Of a stretch of DNA of 64,000 nucleotides, positions 29,541-40,028 are shown in pieces. How positions within the stretch are numbered: position 1 is the stretch's first letter; every line of letters begins with the position of its first letter. A program made the position numbers and the translations under genes. The DNA is from Podospora pseudocomata (Eukaryota > Ascomycota > Sordariomycetes > Sordariales > Podosporaceae). A model generated the notes under the pieces. The model was not told where the DNA came from. It did no database searches and was given only the letters and a program-made list of their open reading frames with translations. The stretch lies in contig NW_026946366.1 in the NCBI RefSeq assembly GCF_035222375.1, forward strand, positions 558,001-622,000, given 5' to 3'.

Positions 29541-31992
29541 TCATTGCGTCTCCCAGTCACAGTACCCAGTCGGCGGATCCCTGATATACCCCGGCCCCAA
29601 TCCAGCTCCCGTATTGTCCCTACTCCTCATCAAAGAGTCAAAGAAGGCCATGTCAACCCCTTGAAAGGCCCAGTCGTCCACTCCTGCCGTGAGAGCAGGG
29701 TAAAGATACGAGTCGTGTTCAGGCTGCAAGTGGCCAGAACCATGTTGGGCTGGGAGTGAAGAAAAGTCAGGACCTCCAACAAAAAGATTCTGAGAACTTT
29801 GTTGACTTTGCACCATGTTGCCGTACAATTGTTGCTCCTGGTTAGGTGTCTGAGAGGGTTGCCGCTCGAACGCTGACTGCGGCACCAACGTCGCAGACGA
29901 CGGAGCGTCAGGTCCAGTTACCGCGGTGGCGGAACCAGCGGCGTCAGATGTGACCGCCTCCTTGGAAATGACTTCATCGGTAGCCACAATCTTGACCACC
30001 CCATAGTACGGAATAAACACACGGAGGACGTTTTGACGGCTCGGCGTGGTGACGGACTCGGAGCTAGACCGGTGAACGGCCTGGGTGTCGTACTTTCGCC
30101 GCCCGTTGGCCGCGTCGGCCTCGATGGCCATGAGCCTGCGTATCAGACCGGCGCTCTTCTCGCTTAGCGCATCCGCATTGACTTTGTTGAACGCGTCCAT
30201 GTTCTCGAGATACCCCTCCACCAAGCCTAAATCTCCAAGCCTTTGGTGGGCGAGAATGCTGTGATCTGGGGGTTGGCAATGACCTTGCAGGTGTGCCAAA
30301 AGGAGCGTCATGGCAGCCATGAGGGCGTAGAAGTCCACAGCGCGGCAGCAGAAGGCGACGTTGTCTTGGGCCCGGAAGAGGACAAAGCGGGTGAGTAGCT
30401 CTCTCGAGGCGGTGACGCAGACATCGCGGCTGTAAGAAGAGTTGCTTGGGTCGAGAGACTGCTTACTGGATCGCAGCAACATGTATGGTAGATGAAGCTG
30501 GTTCAAAAGGTTGTAGTGGAATACTTGCCTCATCAGTTGCCACATTCTCCCGAGCATCTCCCTCACGTCATTGCCGGCACCAATGAGACTGGGCGGCAAC
30601 CACCATCTTCCCGGTAGTTCCCCTGCCATCTTCTGCAACTCCAGATCAAGGGCTTTGGTGGATGCATACTCGTGGAAGCTTGGATCAGATTCATTCCGCT
30701 CCAGGATCCGAGCTGCGACACCCATCTGAAGACGTTCGAGTTTATTGACGGGGGCGTCGTCACCCGGCAGGTGGACACGTGAAGCCACTGCTGCTTCCAT
30801 TGCGCCTTGCGGAAGGCCAAGCATGAGGGACACAACAGCATCTGCACATACAAGACGATGAAAGAGGTGTTGGGGAGCCACTGGCATCGAAGCGTCGAGA
30901 ATTCTCAGAGGCCGGTGCTGGTAGCTTCGATGAATACCCATCAACTGGCCGACCGTTATAGCGCGGCGGAAGGCCAGCCAGGCTCGGCGTAGGTTCCCGC
31001 AGTTCATCTGAAATAGGCCTTCTAGCAGGATACAATGCAACGACTCAATGGAGCTAAGCATTTCATCGTTGGTGGTAACGAGCCGGATTGCCGTGTCCGC
31101 TAGCCTCCGCATGATGGTCCGTGGAGTTTCGCAGTCAGGCGGGAGATCTGTGTATGCATTCCTGTGGGTGTACTGTAGAGACAGGCAAAGAACAAGCATG
31201 TGTCGAGCCACCAGGACCGGATGGAGATCTCGGGGCGGAATTCCAAACACGACTTTTGGGTCACTGTTTCCGCCGAGGCCTGACGCAGGGTCGGCGCTGG
31301 TCAACGCCAAGGCAAACAAGCCAGCTTTGTTTCCGCCGAGCTCGTAGATAGTATCAAGGTCCTGTCGAGATGGGTATGCCGAATGCAGTGCTTCGGAGAG
31401 TCGGCCGTGCTTGCCATCGTCAGGCCGTAGCTTGGCGAGACACTCGGCAGGATTTGGGCGTTGAACACCGAGACTTTCATCTTCGAGATCCAGCCCTTCC
31501 TGTAGAAGGGTATCAATAGCTTGTCACGCCAGTCAGTTGCATGATGCGTCATACCTGAGGAGCATCAAGAATACCAAACTGGTGACTTGTTTCCGAGCCA
31601 GTTGATCCATCATCTTTGAGTACCACTGAAGCCTCTGCGGGTTTCAACAGTGCCTGCACAGCGGATGGATCACCTCCAACCTTCTTGACCAGCTGCTCAA
31701 TCAACGTCTCAACCCGAATGATTCGGTCTCCCATCTGACGAGTTCGATCCGCTGGGGTTGAAAGTTCCTCAGGAAGATCCTGGCTTCTGCAGTCGGTGCC
31801 CCTACGATGACATCCGATGCAGATAGCATCACCCGGAGCAGCAAAGGTGCATCGGATCTTTCTCCGCTTGCATTCCCAGCAGCTGTGTGTCCCTTTCCGA
31901 ATTCTGCGGGCCTGCAGTTTGAGTGCTTTCTGTGTGTATATGGTCTGTGGCATCAGGGTGCCAACACGTGAGTGAGCCGTTTCGGTTTCCAT
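29541..31992 (-). CDS. Zn2Cys6 fungal transcription factor
   Basis: Two exons, 31992-31555 and 31499-29541, with a 55-base phase-0 intron (GTATGA...TTCTACAG); 798 residues. The DNA-binding cluster is complete: C38-x2-C41-x6-C48, C58-x2-C61-x6-C68, in CWECKRRKIRC and CIGCHRRGTDC. A helical dimerisation stretch follows (MGDRIIRVETLIEQLVKKV). The large second exon carries the Fungal_trans middle homology region (for example LVLCLSLQYTHR, RRAWLAFRRAITVGQLMGIH, then PQHLFHRLVCADAVVSLMLG). The C-terminal 200 residues are Gln/Ser/Pro-rich, a likely activation region. The 760-base gap to the DHA2 exporter on the same strand makes control of that exporter plausible, but this is inference. Confidence 0.88.
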
Positions 31993-32752
31993 CTTCTCGC
32001 ACTTTCGAGCTGAGAGCTCTATGGGTGTTGTAATGGGATGTGGTTGTGCTGGAAGGAGGTGCAGGAACCGTGGTGGTCGGCGTTCTCAAGTGTGCAAGTG
32101 CAAGAAGACCGCAACGGCGGAGGTGTAAAAGAGCAGTTTGTGATTTTCTTCCGCCGCGTCGGCGGTCCAAAACGGCGGTGTCTTCAGCATTCGTAATCAA
32201 CCCCCTGGGTGGTTGGCATCCTACTGGTCGGTCAGTAACGACAGCATAAGCAGATGTGCGGCACAGCGGGCAGAAGCCTCCGGTCCTATGGATCGGTTTA
32301 TTCCCGTAGATGAGGTTTCGCGACATCAGGATTTGGTTATCTAGAATTTTATTCGAAGACTGTCGTCATAGGAGTTATCCTTCGAGATAGAATTCTTTGC
32401 CCAGATATTTGGCCTTGAGAGCTGTTGCCGTGGCAACGCTTTACCCCTGAATCCCTTGAGATTCCCATATAAAAACAAATTATCCTTCTTCTTTTTGTTG
32501 TTTGAATTCATTGATTGTTCTATCATTTTGCTAAGAGCGTCGTATCATGATCACCAATTATTTGCCAAAGCACACACATGAAACCCCCTGTTCGAATCGT
32601 AAAGCCCACCCATTATCCACCCTGATTAAAACACCTTTCTAAAACCCGTGTCCGATAGCCCAATCAATCCAAAGTAAAACGCCAGCCCGCCTGTTCTGGC
32701 ATATCTGAAAATCAAAAATCAAAATCATAAATAAGGAAAATCGTCCTCACCC
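31993..32752. other. Intergenic, about 0.76 kb
   Basis: Promoter of the Zn2Cys6 gene and 3' flank of the DHA2 gene. Nothing else recognised; a GTTCGAATC at 32592-32600 is not part of a tRNA. Confidence 0.45.
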
Positions 32753-34609
32753 CTATGCCACCGCCCCAGCAGCCCTCAAGGTCTCTGGGTTTAGTCTTTT
32801 CCAGCTGAAGAAAAAACTCAAAACAAAGGAAAGTCCAACGGCTCCAATGGCAATCGCTAACGCTGTTTTGATTCCGGCCATGTAGGCGATCAAAATCCCC
32901 GGTACTTGCTCCGCGGGGAAAACGGTCGTGATCGAGGTGGCGCCTGTGCCCAAGACTGCAAGTGCGTTGACATCGGGCGCCGAGATGGCCAGTTCCTTCA
33001 TGAGCTCGTTGACAAAGGCGGATTGACCAGCCGAGACCCAGAAGGCACCACCAACTGTTTGGAAGACTGCACCAAAAGTGTTAGCGTGAGAAACAGAGAC
33101 AAAAAGGGGTATACTCACAAAGAACGATAGCAGTGACACTGCTCAAATCGTCAATCTCGGCCGTCGCCTGGCTGACGATGATGGGAATTTGGAACGCACT
33201 CCCCCACGCAATACCGCCCAGGATTTGATATCCAATCCACATGCCCGCCGATGACCTAATGTCAAGTGTGTACAACAGACCAGCCGCCACGGTAGCCAGC
33301 GCTGCCCCTCCCACCGCTAAAGGTGTAGCATAGCCCGTCGCCGAAACCGCCCCTCCTCCCACGATCGTCGCTACTGTGACCGACAGAATCAGCGGCAGGT
33401 TTTTCACCCCTGATTCCGTCGGTGTAGCATTGCCGATACTTTGGAAGTAAATCGGCAGGTAATAAATGATGATGAAATAACTCCCGGCAAACAGTAACGA
33501 AAACATGCTGCAAACCCACACCTGCCTCTGAACGAATAGCCTTGGTACGATCATGGACCTCTCCCCATTATACCACTCCCAGACACCAAACGCGATGGAA
33601 ATCATGACGAATCCAACCAACAGTCCAACGACCTTCCGGTGATGCCATGCAAGTGTCTGCCCGCCATATTGCAGCGCAAGAATGTATGTGATGACACCGG
33701 CCATGATGAGTGCCGTGCCAACGGGGTCCATCTGCAAAAGCTTCTCCTTGAGAGTCGCCTCCGCCGGCTTGCATCCCGCTGGGGTCCGGAACAAGAAGAT
33801 GATGATCAGCGCCGACAGTCCGCCAATGGGCAAGTTGATGTAGAAGCACCATCTCCACGTCACCCTATCCGCAAATGCGCCTCCAATCAGCGGTCCAACA
33901 ACGGCAGCAACACCATAGGCCGTGCCAATAATGCCGGTGAAGACTGGTCGGTTTTTCGGCTCGGCGGAAAAGGCGATGAGGGTGTATGCGCCGGAGCCGA
34001 TACCAGCCGCTCCCACCCCGGCAACAGCACGGCCAATGATCAGAGTAGGTGAATTGGGTGCCACGCCACAGATCAATGACCCAAGCTCAAAGATGAAGAT
34101 GGAGATGAGGTAAGAGATCTTGAGCGGAAAATACTTAAACACCTTGCCCCACGAGGATTGGAACCCGCCGACAGTCATGAAGAAAGCTGCGCCGTACCAT
34201 GCTACGTCTTCGAGGCCGTTGAACTCGTCGGTGATCTTTGGAATGGCGGTTGCTACTATTGTCTGTTTGACGAGTTAGGATCACTGAGAAAGGCACAGTG
34301 TGTGGATCGAAAACTGACCATGTCGAGAGAAACGAGAAAGACGCTGAGAACCAAGGCGATGATGATACAAGCAAACGTCCATCCTGTTGGATACTCTGTT
34401 GGCGGCACATGTAATGACTTCCCTCGGCTCCTGTATTTCTCTGACAGACGTCCCAGGTTGGTGGATGAGTTTGGTGTGGAACCACTGCTGAGGTAAGCGT
34501 GATAGCGATTTCTTGGAGTAGCTGGAGTTTCGAGATCGAAGAGGGATGATGCCGAGTTTTGCGATGCCAGTGGCCCATGTGCGTGTGTGTAGGCACTATA
34601 AGGTGCCAT
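32753..34609 (-). CDS. MFS multidrug exporter of the DHA2 (14-helix) type
   Basis: Three exons: 34609-34319, 34262-33119 and 33066-32753. The introns are 56 and 52 bases (GTCAGT...CCTAAC...AACAG; GTGAGT...GCTAAC...GTGCAG). The product is 582 residues. A cytosolic N-terminus of about 75 residues leads into TM1 and the DHA2 signature SLDMTIVATAIPKITDEF, followed by WYGAAFFMTVGGFQ, then RAVAGVGAAGIGSGA and IGTAYGVAAVVGPLIGGAF. RVTWRWCFYINLPIGG then separates the halves. Fourteen hydrophobic segments fit. Such pumps export toxic compounds or secondary metabolites by proton antiport. It sits between a Zn2Cys6 gene and a secreted repeat-protein gene. Confidence 0.9.
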
Positions 34610-35829
34610 GGTGGTGTTTGAACGATCGACAGACAGCCAAAATGAGGGGAGGATTCCTAAAAGACTGGACAATTCACCACAGGTGGCTAGGAGAGAGCGA
34701 AAGACAAGGCAATGTGACAAGACTTGGCGAGGAGCAAGTGATGCGGAATACCGAGTGGTAAGACGAAAGGGCTTGGGAATCCTTTATGTTCATGATGTCC
34801 AAGATGGGAATCCACACTGCACGTACATGCAAGACACCGATTCCGTGGCAGCGATTCTCCGGGAAGGCGTTCTCGGCGGCAACATCTCAGAGATTACCTC
34901 GTCCACTGCGACTACAGTGCCGCGCGAAGAGAGGATGGTTCCCAGGTGCAGAAACACGCACCACATCTGCCGAGAGGTGCATTTTCGATGCGCATACCAG
35001 CAGCTACCTGCTTCATCTCTACTTGGAAGATTCCGCAGCCGATGACGAGATGTATTCGGGTCGGGTTTCATCAGGGACTCAACCCTGGTGCAGGAGTAGG
35101 CGCCGGACATTAAATCGGGGTGCGGTTTGTCTGCAGAACACCGCTATTTTAGTGAGAGTATAAGCCAGACACCACAAGAAAGGGCAGGACATCTCACCTT
35201 GCAATTGGTCTTGTCTTTTGCTACAGCATTCTCACCGGTTCGGATTGGTGATGCGCTGCGGCGTTGCCGAGGCCACACATACTTTCTTGAAAATATTTGC
35301 GGCAACATTAGAAGGTGGATGCATTTGCCTGGAAGATAGAGACCTGCACCTTCCCTTTCCTATTCATAGACATGCACCTTCCATCTCTGCAACCTAGCTA
35401 CTTGTACTAATTACTCAGCTCATGTGATCAATGAGGACCCCCCTCATGCAACTTTTCTTTCATCAGTTTCCTTCATGTTCAAGTGTTCCTATTTTCATCC
35501 ATCTTATCCAGCATCTCATCATCAACCCGAATATCGGCATTCACACCGCTGCAGTCAACTCCTTACAAAATCGGTCTTCATGTTCATCTCAAGATGTCAA
35601 CCGATAACTGATCACACGTCTTCTTCTGAAGAGAACCCACATGAGCGTGTCGAAAATCTGAGGTGGAAATCAAACACAGTAAATTCAATCTAACCAAATT
35701 ACGTACACCCATCGATCACTCTATTCCATCCCAGTTTTGTGTTCTTCCACTCATCAAGTCTCTTTCCACCCGAATAATTTCACTGACCAGCTCTTATCAG
35801 AAACCATCCAACCCCCCACCACCCACACC
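34610..35829. other. Intergenic, about 1.2 kb
   Basis: Promoter region of the DHA2 exporter plus the 3' flank of the repeat-protein gene. No gene recognised. Confidence 0.45.
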
Positions 35830-36696
35830 TCACTCATAGATCACATTAGCCACAATGGCGAACTCAGTCCTGATCGGCCGACTCGGCTCCCCAACAACAG
35901 CAGTCGCCTGTCCAACAACAGCAGTCGGCTCCCCAACAACGGAAGTCGCCTGTTCGACTTTTACAACATTGTCACCGTTCACGGCCGTGTTCTGTCTCGC
36001 CCGAATAGCAGTGATAAACCCATCAGCTACCTGGAAAACAGGCACCTCGGTCACAACCGGCGCCGAAACCGGAGTAACCGGAATCTGGGTACCAATTACC
36101 ACAGAGGGGACATTCGGAATGGCGGTATCGATCGGTGCCGGAGGAGCGTCGGGAATAGCGGTACTGATTGGTGCCGGAGGAGCATCGAAGATAGCGGTAG
36201 GAACTGGTGCCGGAGGAGCATCGAGGATAGCGGTGCTAATTGGCACTGGGGGCGCTTCAGGAATGGGAATGGCGGTATCAACAGGCTGAGGCGCCTCGTT
36301 GACGGGAAAGGCGGTGCTCTCAGCCTGACGACGTTCAACTTGGCGCTGTTGGAGGCCGTCGATAATGTCGATGAGGTCTCCCAACTCATATGTTTGTCTT
36401 TTGGCAGGGCTGGAACCGAATCTCCCACGAGACACATCATTCGGACCGGGGATTGTACCACCACCTACACGGTAGGTCCTAGTGTCCAAGGGCGAGTCAT
36501 CCCTCTTCGCAGGACTAGCGCCGAATCTACCGCGAGAGACGCCGTTCTGGCTTGGAATACCGTTGCCACCACGGTAGGCTCTCTCAGAAAGCTGGGTGGA
36601 AGCCAGGCCAGGCTCTGCCGGCAGGGCTCGTGCCTGGGCAGCGTGGACGTCGAGCGCGGCGAGGAGGAGGATGCAGTTGGAGATGGTGAGCTTCAT
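35830..36696 (-). CDS. Secreted repeat protein with Kex2-type sites (candidate peptide precursor)
   Basis: 288 residues in one exon from ATG at 36696. An earlier in-frame ATG at 36867 is less likely because the later one opens a good signal peptide (MKLTISNCILLLAALDVHAA). After it come two copies of a 25-26 residue unit, residues 41-65 and 75-100. Both begin YRxG, share VSRGRFGxSPAKR and end in KR, a Kex2 cleavage site; an RR follows at 122-123. Next come five tandem Pro/Ala units of 12-14 residues (residues 141-202, for example TAIPDAPPAPID), then a Val-rich tail with TAVVGEP/TAVVGQA repeats. No Cys occurs outside the signal peptide. A TATATAAG at about 36872-36879 lies roughly 180 bases upstream. 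It could be a Kex2-processed signalling or RiPP-like precursor, or a repetitive wall protein. It is not the known Sordariomycete alpha-pheromone, whose repeats are Trp/Cys peptides. Confidence 0.65.
   Translation of the reverse strand: MKLTISNCILLLAALDVHAAQARALPAEPGLASTQLSERAYRGGNGIPSQNGVSRGRFGASPAKRDDSPLDTRTYRVGGGTIPGPNDVSRGRFGSSPAKRQTYELGDLIDIIDGLQQRQVERRQAESTAFPVNEAPQPVDTAIPIPEAPPVPISTAILDAPPAPVPTAIFDAPPAPISTAIPDAPPAPIDTAIPNVPSVVIGTQIPVTPVSAPVVTEVPVFQVADGFITAIRARQNTAVNGDNVVKVEQATSVVGEPTAVVGQATAVVGEPSRPIRTEFAIVANVIYE
36091..36576 (-). repeat. Coding repeats of the secreted precursor-like protein
   Basis: Two long units at 36502-36576 and 36397-36474 (YRxG...SPAKR), and five short Pro/Ala units at about 36091-36276. 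The short units are nearly identical 36-base repeats at the DNA level, which suggests recent duplication. Confidence 0.75.
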
Positions 36697-36871
36697 GTTT
36701 TCGGAGGGATGAGAGATCAAGTGGAAGTAGATCAGACAATGGATAGCAGGTAATAAGGATTGGAATCTCAGGCCGGCCTGAAGTATTGAAGTTTTTGTGT
36801 AGAGCGTTTGATTGCTCGGATGAAGATGCTGTTCAGTTTGGTATTGACACTTCACTTGTTGGAACACAACC

Positions 36872-36879
36872 TTATATAC
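36872..36879 (-). promoter_or_regulatory. TATA box candidate for the secreted repeat-protein gene
   Basis: TATATAAG on the minus strand about 180 bases upstream of the ATG at 36696. Strong TATA boxes are uncommon in fungal housekeeping genes and fit an inducible gene. Confidence 0.4.
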
Positions 36880-37641
36880 ATTTTCAAATACAATGATCGC
36901 TCGAAATATTTTTTACATGACAATAGGCAACAGTTCCGGAATTCAACCTTCCCGATAGTTACTTTGTCTGTCTTGGGAGTCAAAACTGGCCAGACGGGAA
37001 AATCAACGGCAAACATTTGACACGATTCATCATGCAGTTGACAGGAGAATTCAAGGCCTACGGTAAAAGTCTCAAGTCATCTATGTTTGCCTCCTAGGTG
37101 CATAATGCACTAGTTGTTGTCGTCTAGATCTGAATGTAAATCCCGGCAGTAGTAGGCCACATAGAGGGGTCAGTCTTGACTTAACATCGCCTCACTACTA
37201 CGTTTTCCTTCAACTATGACCAAATGTTTGTACGTCAAAAAGAAATTTACCGACGGGGAGTTCTAATGGTCTGATGTAGATCGACCCATGTCGGCTCGTG
37301 AATATCGAACTTTAATGAAACCGGGGAGTGGTAAATATCGGCCATGTTCGCGGCCCAGTTGCCTATCCCCTATAATTATTGTTAAGTTATTTGATCCAAG
37401 GTAAGTAATATTCTTTGTTTCGAGTTGCAAAGTGAAGTTATTGTGTAAATTCCCCATCTTTTGGACTTTCTGCTACACTGACAATGTCAACAATGAGGAC
37501 TGAATCCTGTCCCATCCCCAACGCCACGCTGCTAACATGACCGACAACACCAACTTTTTCTTTTTCTCTACCCATTCTCCCACCATTCCACAAACAACTT
37601 GCCCTCCTAGAAAACTTCTTATCTTTCTTTACGCCAAAAGC
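36880..37641. other. Intergenic, about 0.8 kb
   Basis: Upstream flank of the repeat-protein gene and 3' flank of the pICln gene. AT-rich in places, no feature recognised. Confidence 0.4.
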
Positions 37642-38589
37642 CTACTCCTTCTTCGGCCTCTTACTATCCCCCCCCTCCAGCCCATTCACCTCCCCCTCCC
37701 CAGCCCCATCCTCATCCATCCTATGAACCGTCCCCGCCCCACCACCCAACATCGACTCACTTAACACCCACCCACCACCCTCCCCCCCGGCATCACCATC
37801 CCCCTCCCCCCCACCAATCCAGTTCCCCTCCTCATCAAAAAACTCGTGCACATTCTCCGCCGTAATCCACCCCGAACTCCCCGGCATAGCAGCCGGCAAC
37901 CCCCCATCCCTCGCACCGGCAAAAACCCCACTAAACCCCTCCATCGCCTCCCCCTCGAAAATAATCCGCGCCCCATCTTCATCCTCCTCCTCATCCTCAT
38001 CCCCTTCCCCCTTGGGGTCAGGGTTAAGGTTAGAACAGTCGGAAATAGCCTCAAACAACCTCTCCGTCTCCGTCTTTGGCCTCCTCCCCCCAACCGTCAC
38101 TTCTTCCTCCCGTTTCTGGGAAGCGGGAATAAGCGTCAGCTCGACCGCATCCCACTCATCATCCCCCGACCCGCCGTCTGCGAGCTCAAGCTGGAGGTAG
38201 ACGCTGCTGAACTCGCCTATTTTCTGCACGGCGTGGATGCTGATTTGGTGGTAGGGGATTGTCAGTCCGACTTCTGCTTGTGGGGAGAAGAGAACGAGGT
38301 TTTGGGATGTGACGAAGACGTCGAGCGCTTGTTCGTAGGTTGTTGGAAGGGATTCGGGGGAGAGGGCGAGGGATTCGGGGGGGGTTGGTCGGGTGGTGAG
38401 GTCGAGGGGGAAGAAGGGGAGTTTGCCGAGTTGGGTGGGGGAGGTGAGCCAGGCTTTGGTGGAGGGGGAATGGTGGTGGAGGATGGGTTTGGCTGGCGAG
38501 AAGAAGGAGGTTGGGGTGTGGGATTGGTGGTCTGGGAGGGGGATGTAGTCGGATAGGGAGGGAGGGGAGCGGATGGTGGTGAGGGACAT
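37642..38589 (-). CDS. pICln-like protein (Voldacs domain)
   Basis: 315 residues, single exon, ATG at 38589. The PH-like Voldacs fold is visible: an N-terminal strand region, TSQNLVLFSPQAEVGLTIPYHQISIHAV (recognisable as the conserved LxxFSP...GLxIPYxxISLHA core, near residues 93-120), then VYLQLEL and a DDEWDAVELTLIP strand. A central acidic loop (EGDEDEEEDEDGARI) and the C-terminal EFFDEEGNW...GEGEVNG tail are typical. pICln acts in the cytosolic methylosome and holds Sm proteins before snRNP assembly; fungal members are poorly studied. Gly-rich insertions in the last third are unusual but lie in disordered sequence. It shares a 366-base divergent spacer with the coiled-coil gene at 38956. 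Confidence 0.8.
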   Translation of the reverse strand: MSLTTIRSPPSLSDYIPLPDHQSHTPTSFFSPAKPILHHHSPSTKAWLTSPTQLGKLPFFPLDLTTRPTPPESLALSPESLPTTYEQALDVFVTSQNLVLFSPQAEVGLTIPYHQISIHAVQKIGEFSSVYLQLELADGGSGDDEWDAVELTLIPASQKREEEVTVGGRRPKTETERLFEAISDCSNLNPDPKGEGDEDEEEDEDGARIIFEGEAMEGFSGVFAGARDGGLPAAMPGSSGWITAENVHEFFDEEGNWIGGGEGDGDAGGEGGGWVLSESMLGGGAGTVHRMDEDGAGEGEVNGLEGGDSKRPKKE

Positions 38590-38955
38590 TTTGGCGGTTG
38601 TCGTCGTGGTATTGGTGAGGGTGGGTTTGGTGTTGTTTGGTTTGCGCTGGTCAAAGTCGCGAATGTTGACTTTGGGGAGCGCCCGCTGGCAAGGTGGGGA
38701 GCTAGCTGGTTTAAGCTGCTGGAGCTGTCAAATTTCGGTGGGGTCAAGCTTGCGTTATCGATAACCTTATCGAGACGTCCCTCTTTCGTCATGCGGCTTG
38801 TGTGGCCAGGAGGGTTCTCGCGTGGCCAACAGAAACTTTGGAGCAAACGCGTGGCACTTCATACAAGAATCGTGTCAATTGATCACCTCGAGTTTTTTTA
38901 AACAGCAAACAGAAATTGCCATCAAATGCTCAAATAAACGCGGCGAATCATCACC
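38590..38955. promoter_or_regulatory. Divergent promoter, 366 bases
   Basis: Lies between the ATGs of the pICln-like gene (minus) and the coiled-coil gene (plus). Contains TTATCGATAA (38756-38765), a palindrome with two GATAA halves, as a possible regulatory site (inference). Confidence 0.5.
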
Positions 38956-39602
38956 ATGCACGACAACCGTACGTCGTCCTCCGTCCTCAACTCTACGGAA
39001 ACGCGCTGACTAACACCATCATCCAAGGCTCCCACCCCTTCCTCCAACAAGTCCCCCTCACCGTCTCCCCCTTTGTCAACCTCCCTACGGCAACCACGCT
39101 CCCATACACATACAAGCCCATGCCTTCCGCCCTCCCCCCATCAGCCTCGGGCATCACATCAGACTCGGCCGCTGGGGGCCCAGAACCGAAATATGTCGTC
39201 TCACCGTCTGGGCACGCGGCCCATCCAAACGATATTATCGCCTCTTGTCGAGCACTGCGAGACCACATTGCCAAACTCACGGCTGATGCGGAGGCGGAGA
39301 TCAAAGCGATAGATGAGAGGATAAAGGCTGCTGAGCTGGCTGAGAAGAGGAGGCTAGCACCTGGTTGGCTGGATAGTGATGTAAGGGTTCTTCAGCCGGA
39401 GAGAAAGAGTGTTGCGCCTGATGGGTCTGGTATAGAGGGCTTTGGGCAGTTGAGTCTTGGGGAAGGTGGTGATGGGGAGGGAAATACTAGTCAACAGCAG
39501 CAAGGGCATGGGCCAGGAGGGGCGAGTGAGATGGCGGTGCCGGATGAGGGGGAGGAGCTGGATAGGGCTTTTGGGAAGCTTGGGATGGGGGACCCCAAGT
39601 GA
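38956..39602 (+). CDS. Conserved-looking hypothetical protein with central coiled coil
   Basis: A 13-base first exon (38956-38968, MHDN plus one base) is joined across a 59-base intron (GTACGT donor, GACTAACACC branch, TCCAAG acceptor) to exon 2 (39028-39602), giving 195 residues that begin MHDNRSHPFLQQVPLTVSPF. This start is preferred to the ATG at 38916, which would run through the clear intron. Residues about 90-135 form a charged helix (IIASCRALRDHIAKLTADAE and onward to EKRRL), followed by APGWLDSD and LQPERK. The C-terminal third is Gly/Gln-rich with a final acidic helix. I do not recognise the family or function. Confidence 0.65.
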
Positions 39603-40028
39603 TGTTGGCTAGTTATGATACATGATATTGCTTGGATACGCAGCGTGATGATGCGAGGGAGGGTTCAAGGCTCTACCCTAACCCTGGCAGCGGTGGTGGA
39701 GCTACCCCAGAAAGTCCACAGCTTGGCATTGCCGCCTCTCCGTTGGACAGATCAGATACCCAAAAGTTGCTTCAAAATATTCTCAGCATCAATTTTCTCT
39801 AAATTTGCGCATCCACCCTCCTGTCCGTCATATCAAGAATTGATCAGCCCAAATTTGTGACGTTAACATACCCAATCCGGTTAGCGCTATCAATTTAAGT
39901 TCTGCTCCACTTCGCCAAAACCCGCCGCAGTCAAGTCGCAAAGTCGCGTCTCCCAAAGCTTGCCAAATTCTCGACCTTTTGCGACAACACCACCACCACC
40001 ATCACAACCACCAACAAAACAACCAAAA
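39603..40028. other. Intergenic, about 0.43 kb
   Basis: Spacer and promoter of the MFAP1-like gene; (CAC)n run at 39988-40006. Nothing else seen. Confidence 0.4.

Noticed and set aside
32585-32605. GTTCGAATC resembling a tRNA B box
   Set aside because: No A box, acceptor stem or cloverleaf can be formed around it.
35737-36753. A 338-codon plus-strand frame over the secreted repeat-protein gene
   Set aside because: Antisense shadow of the repeats; the minus strand has the signal peptide, the KR sites and a TATA box.
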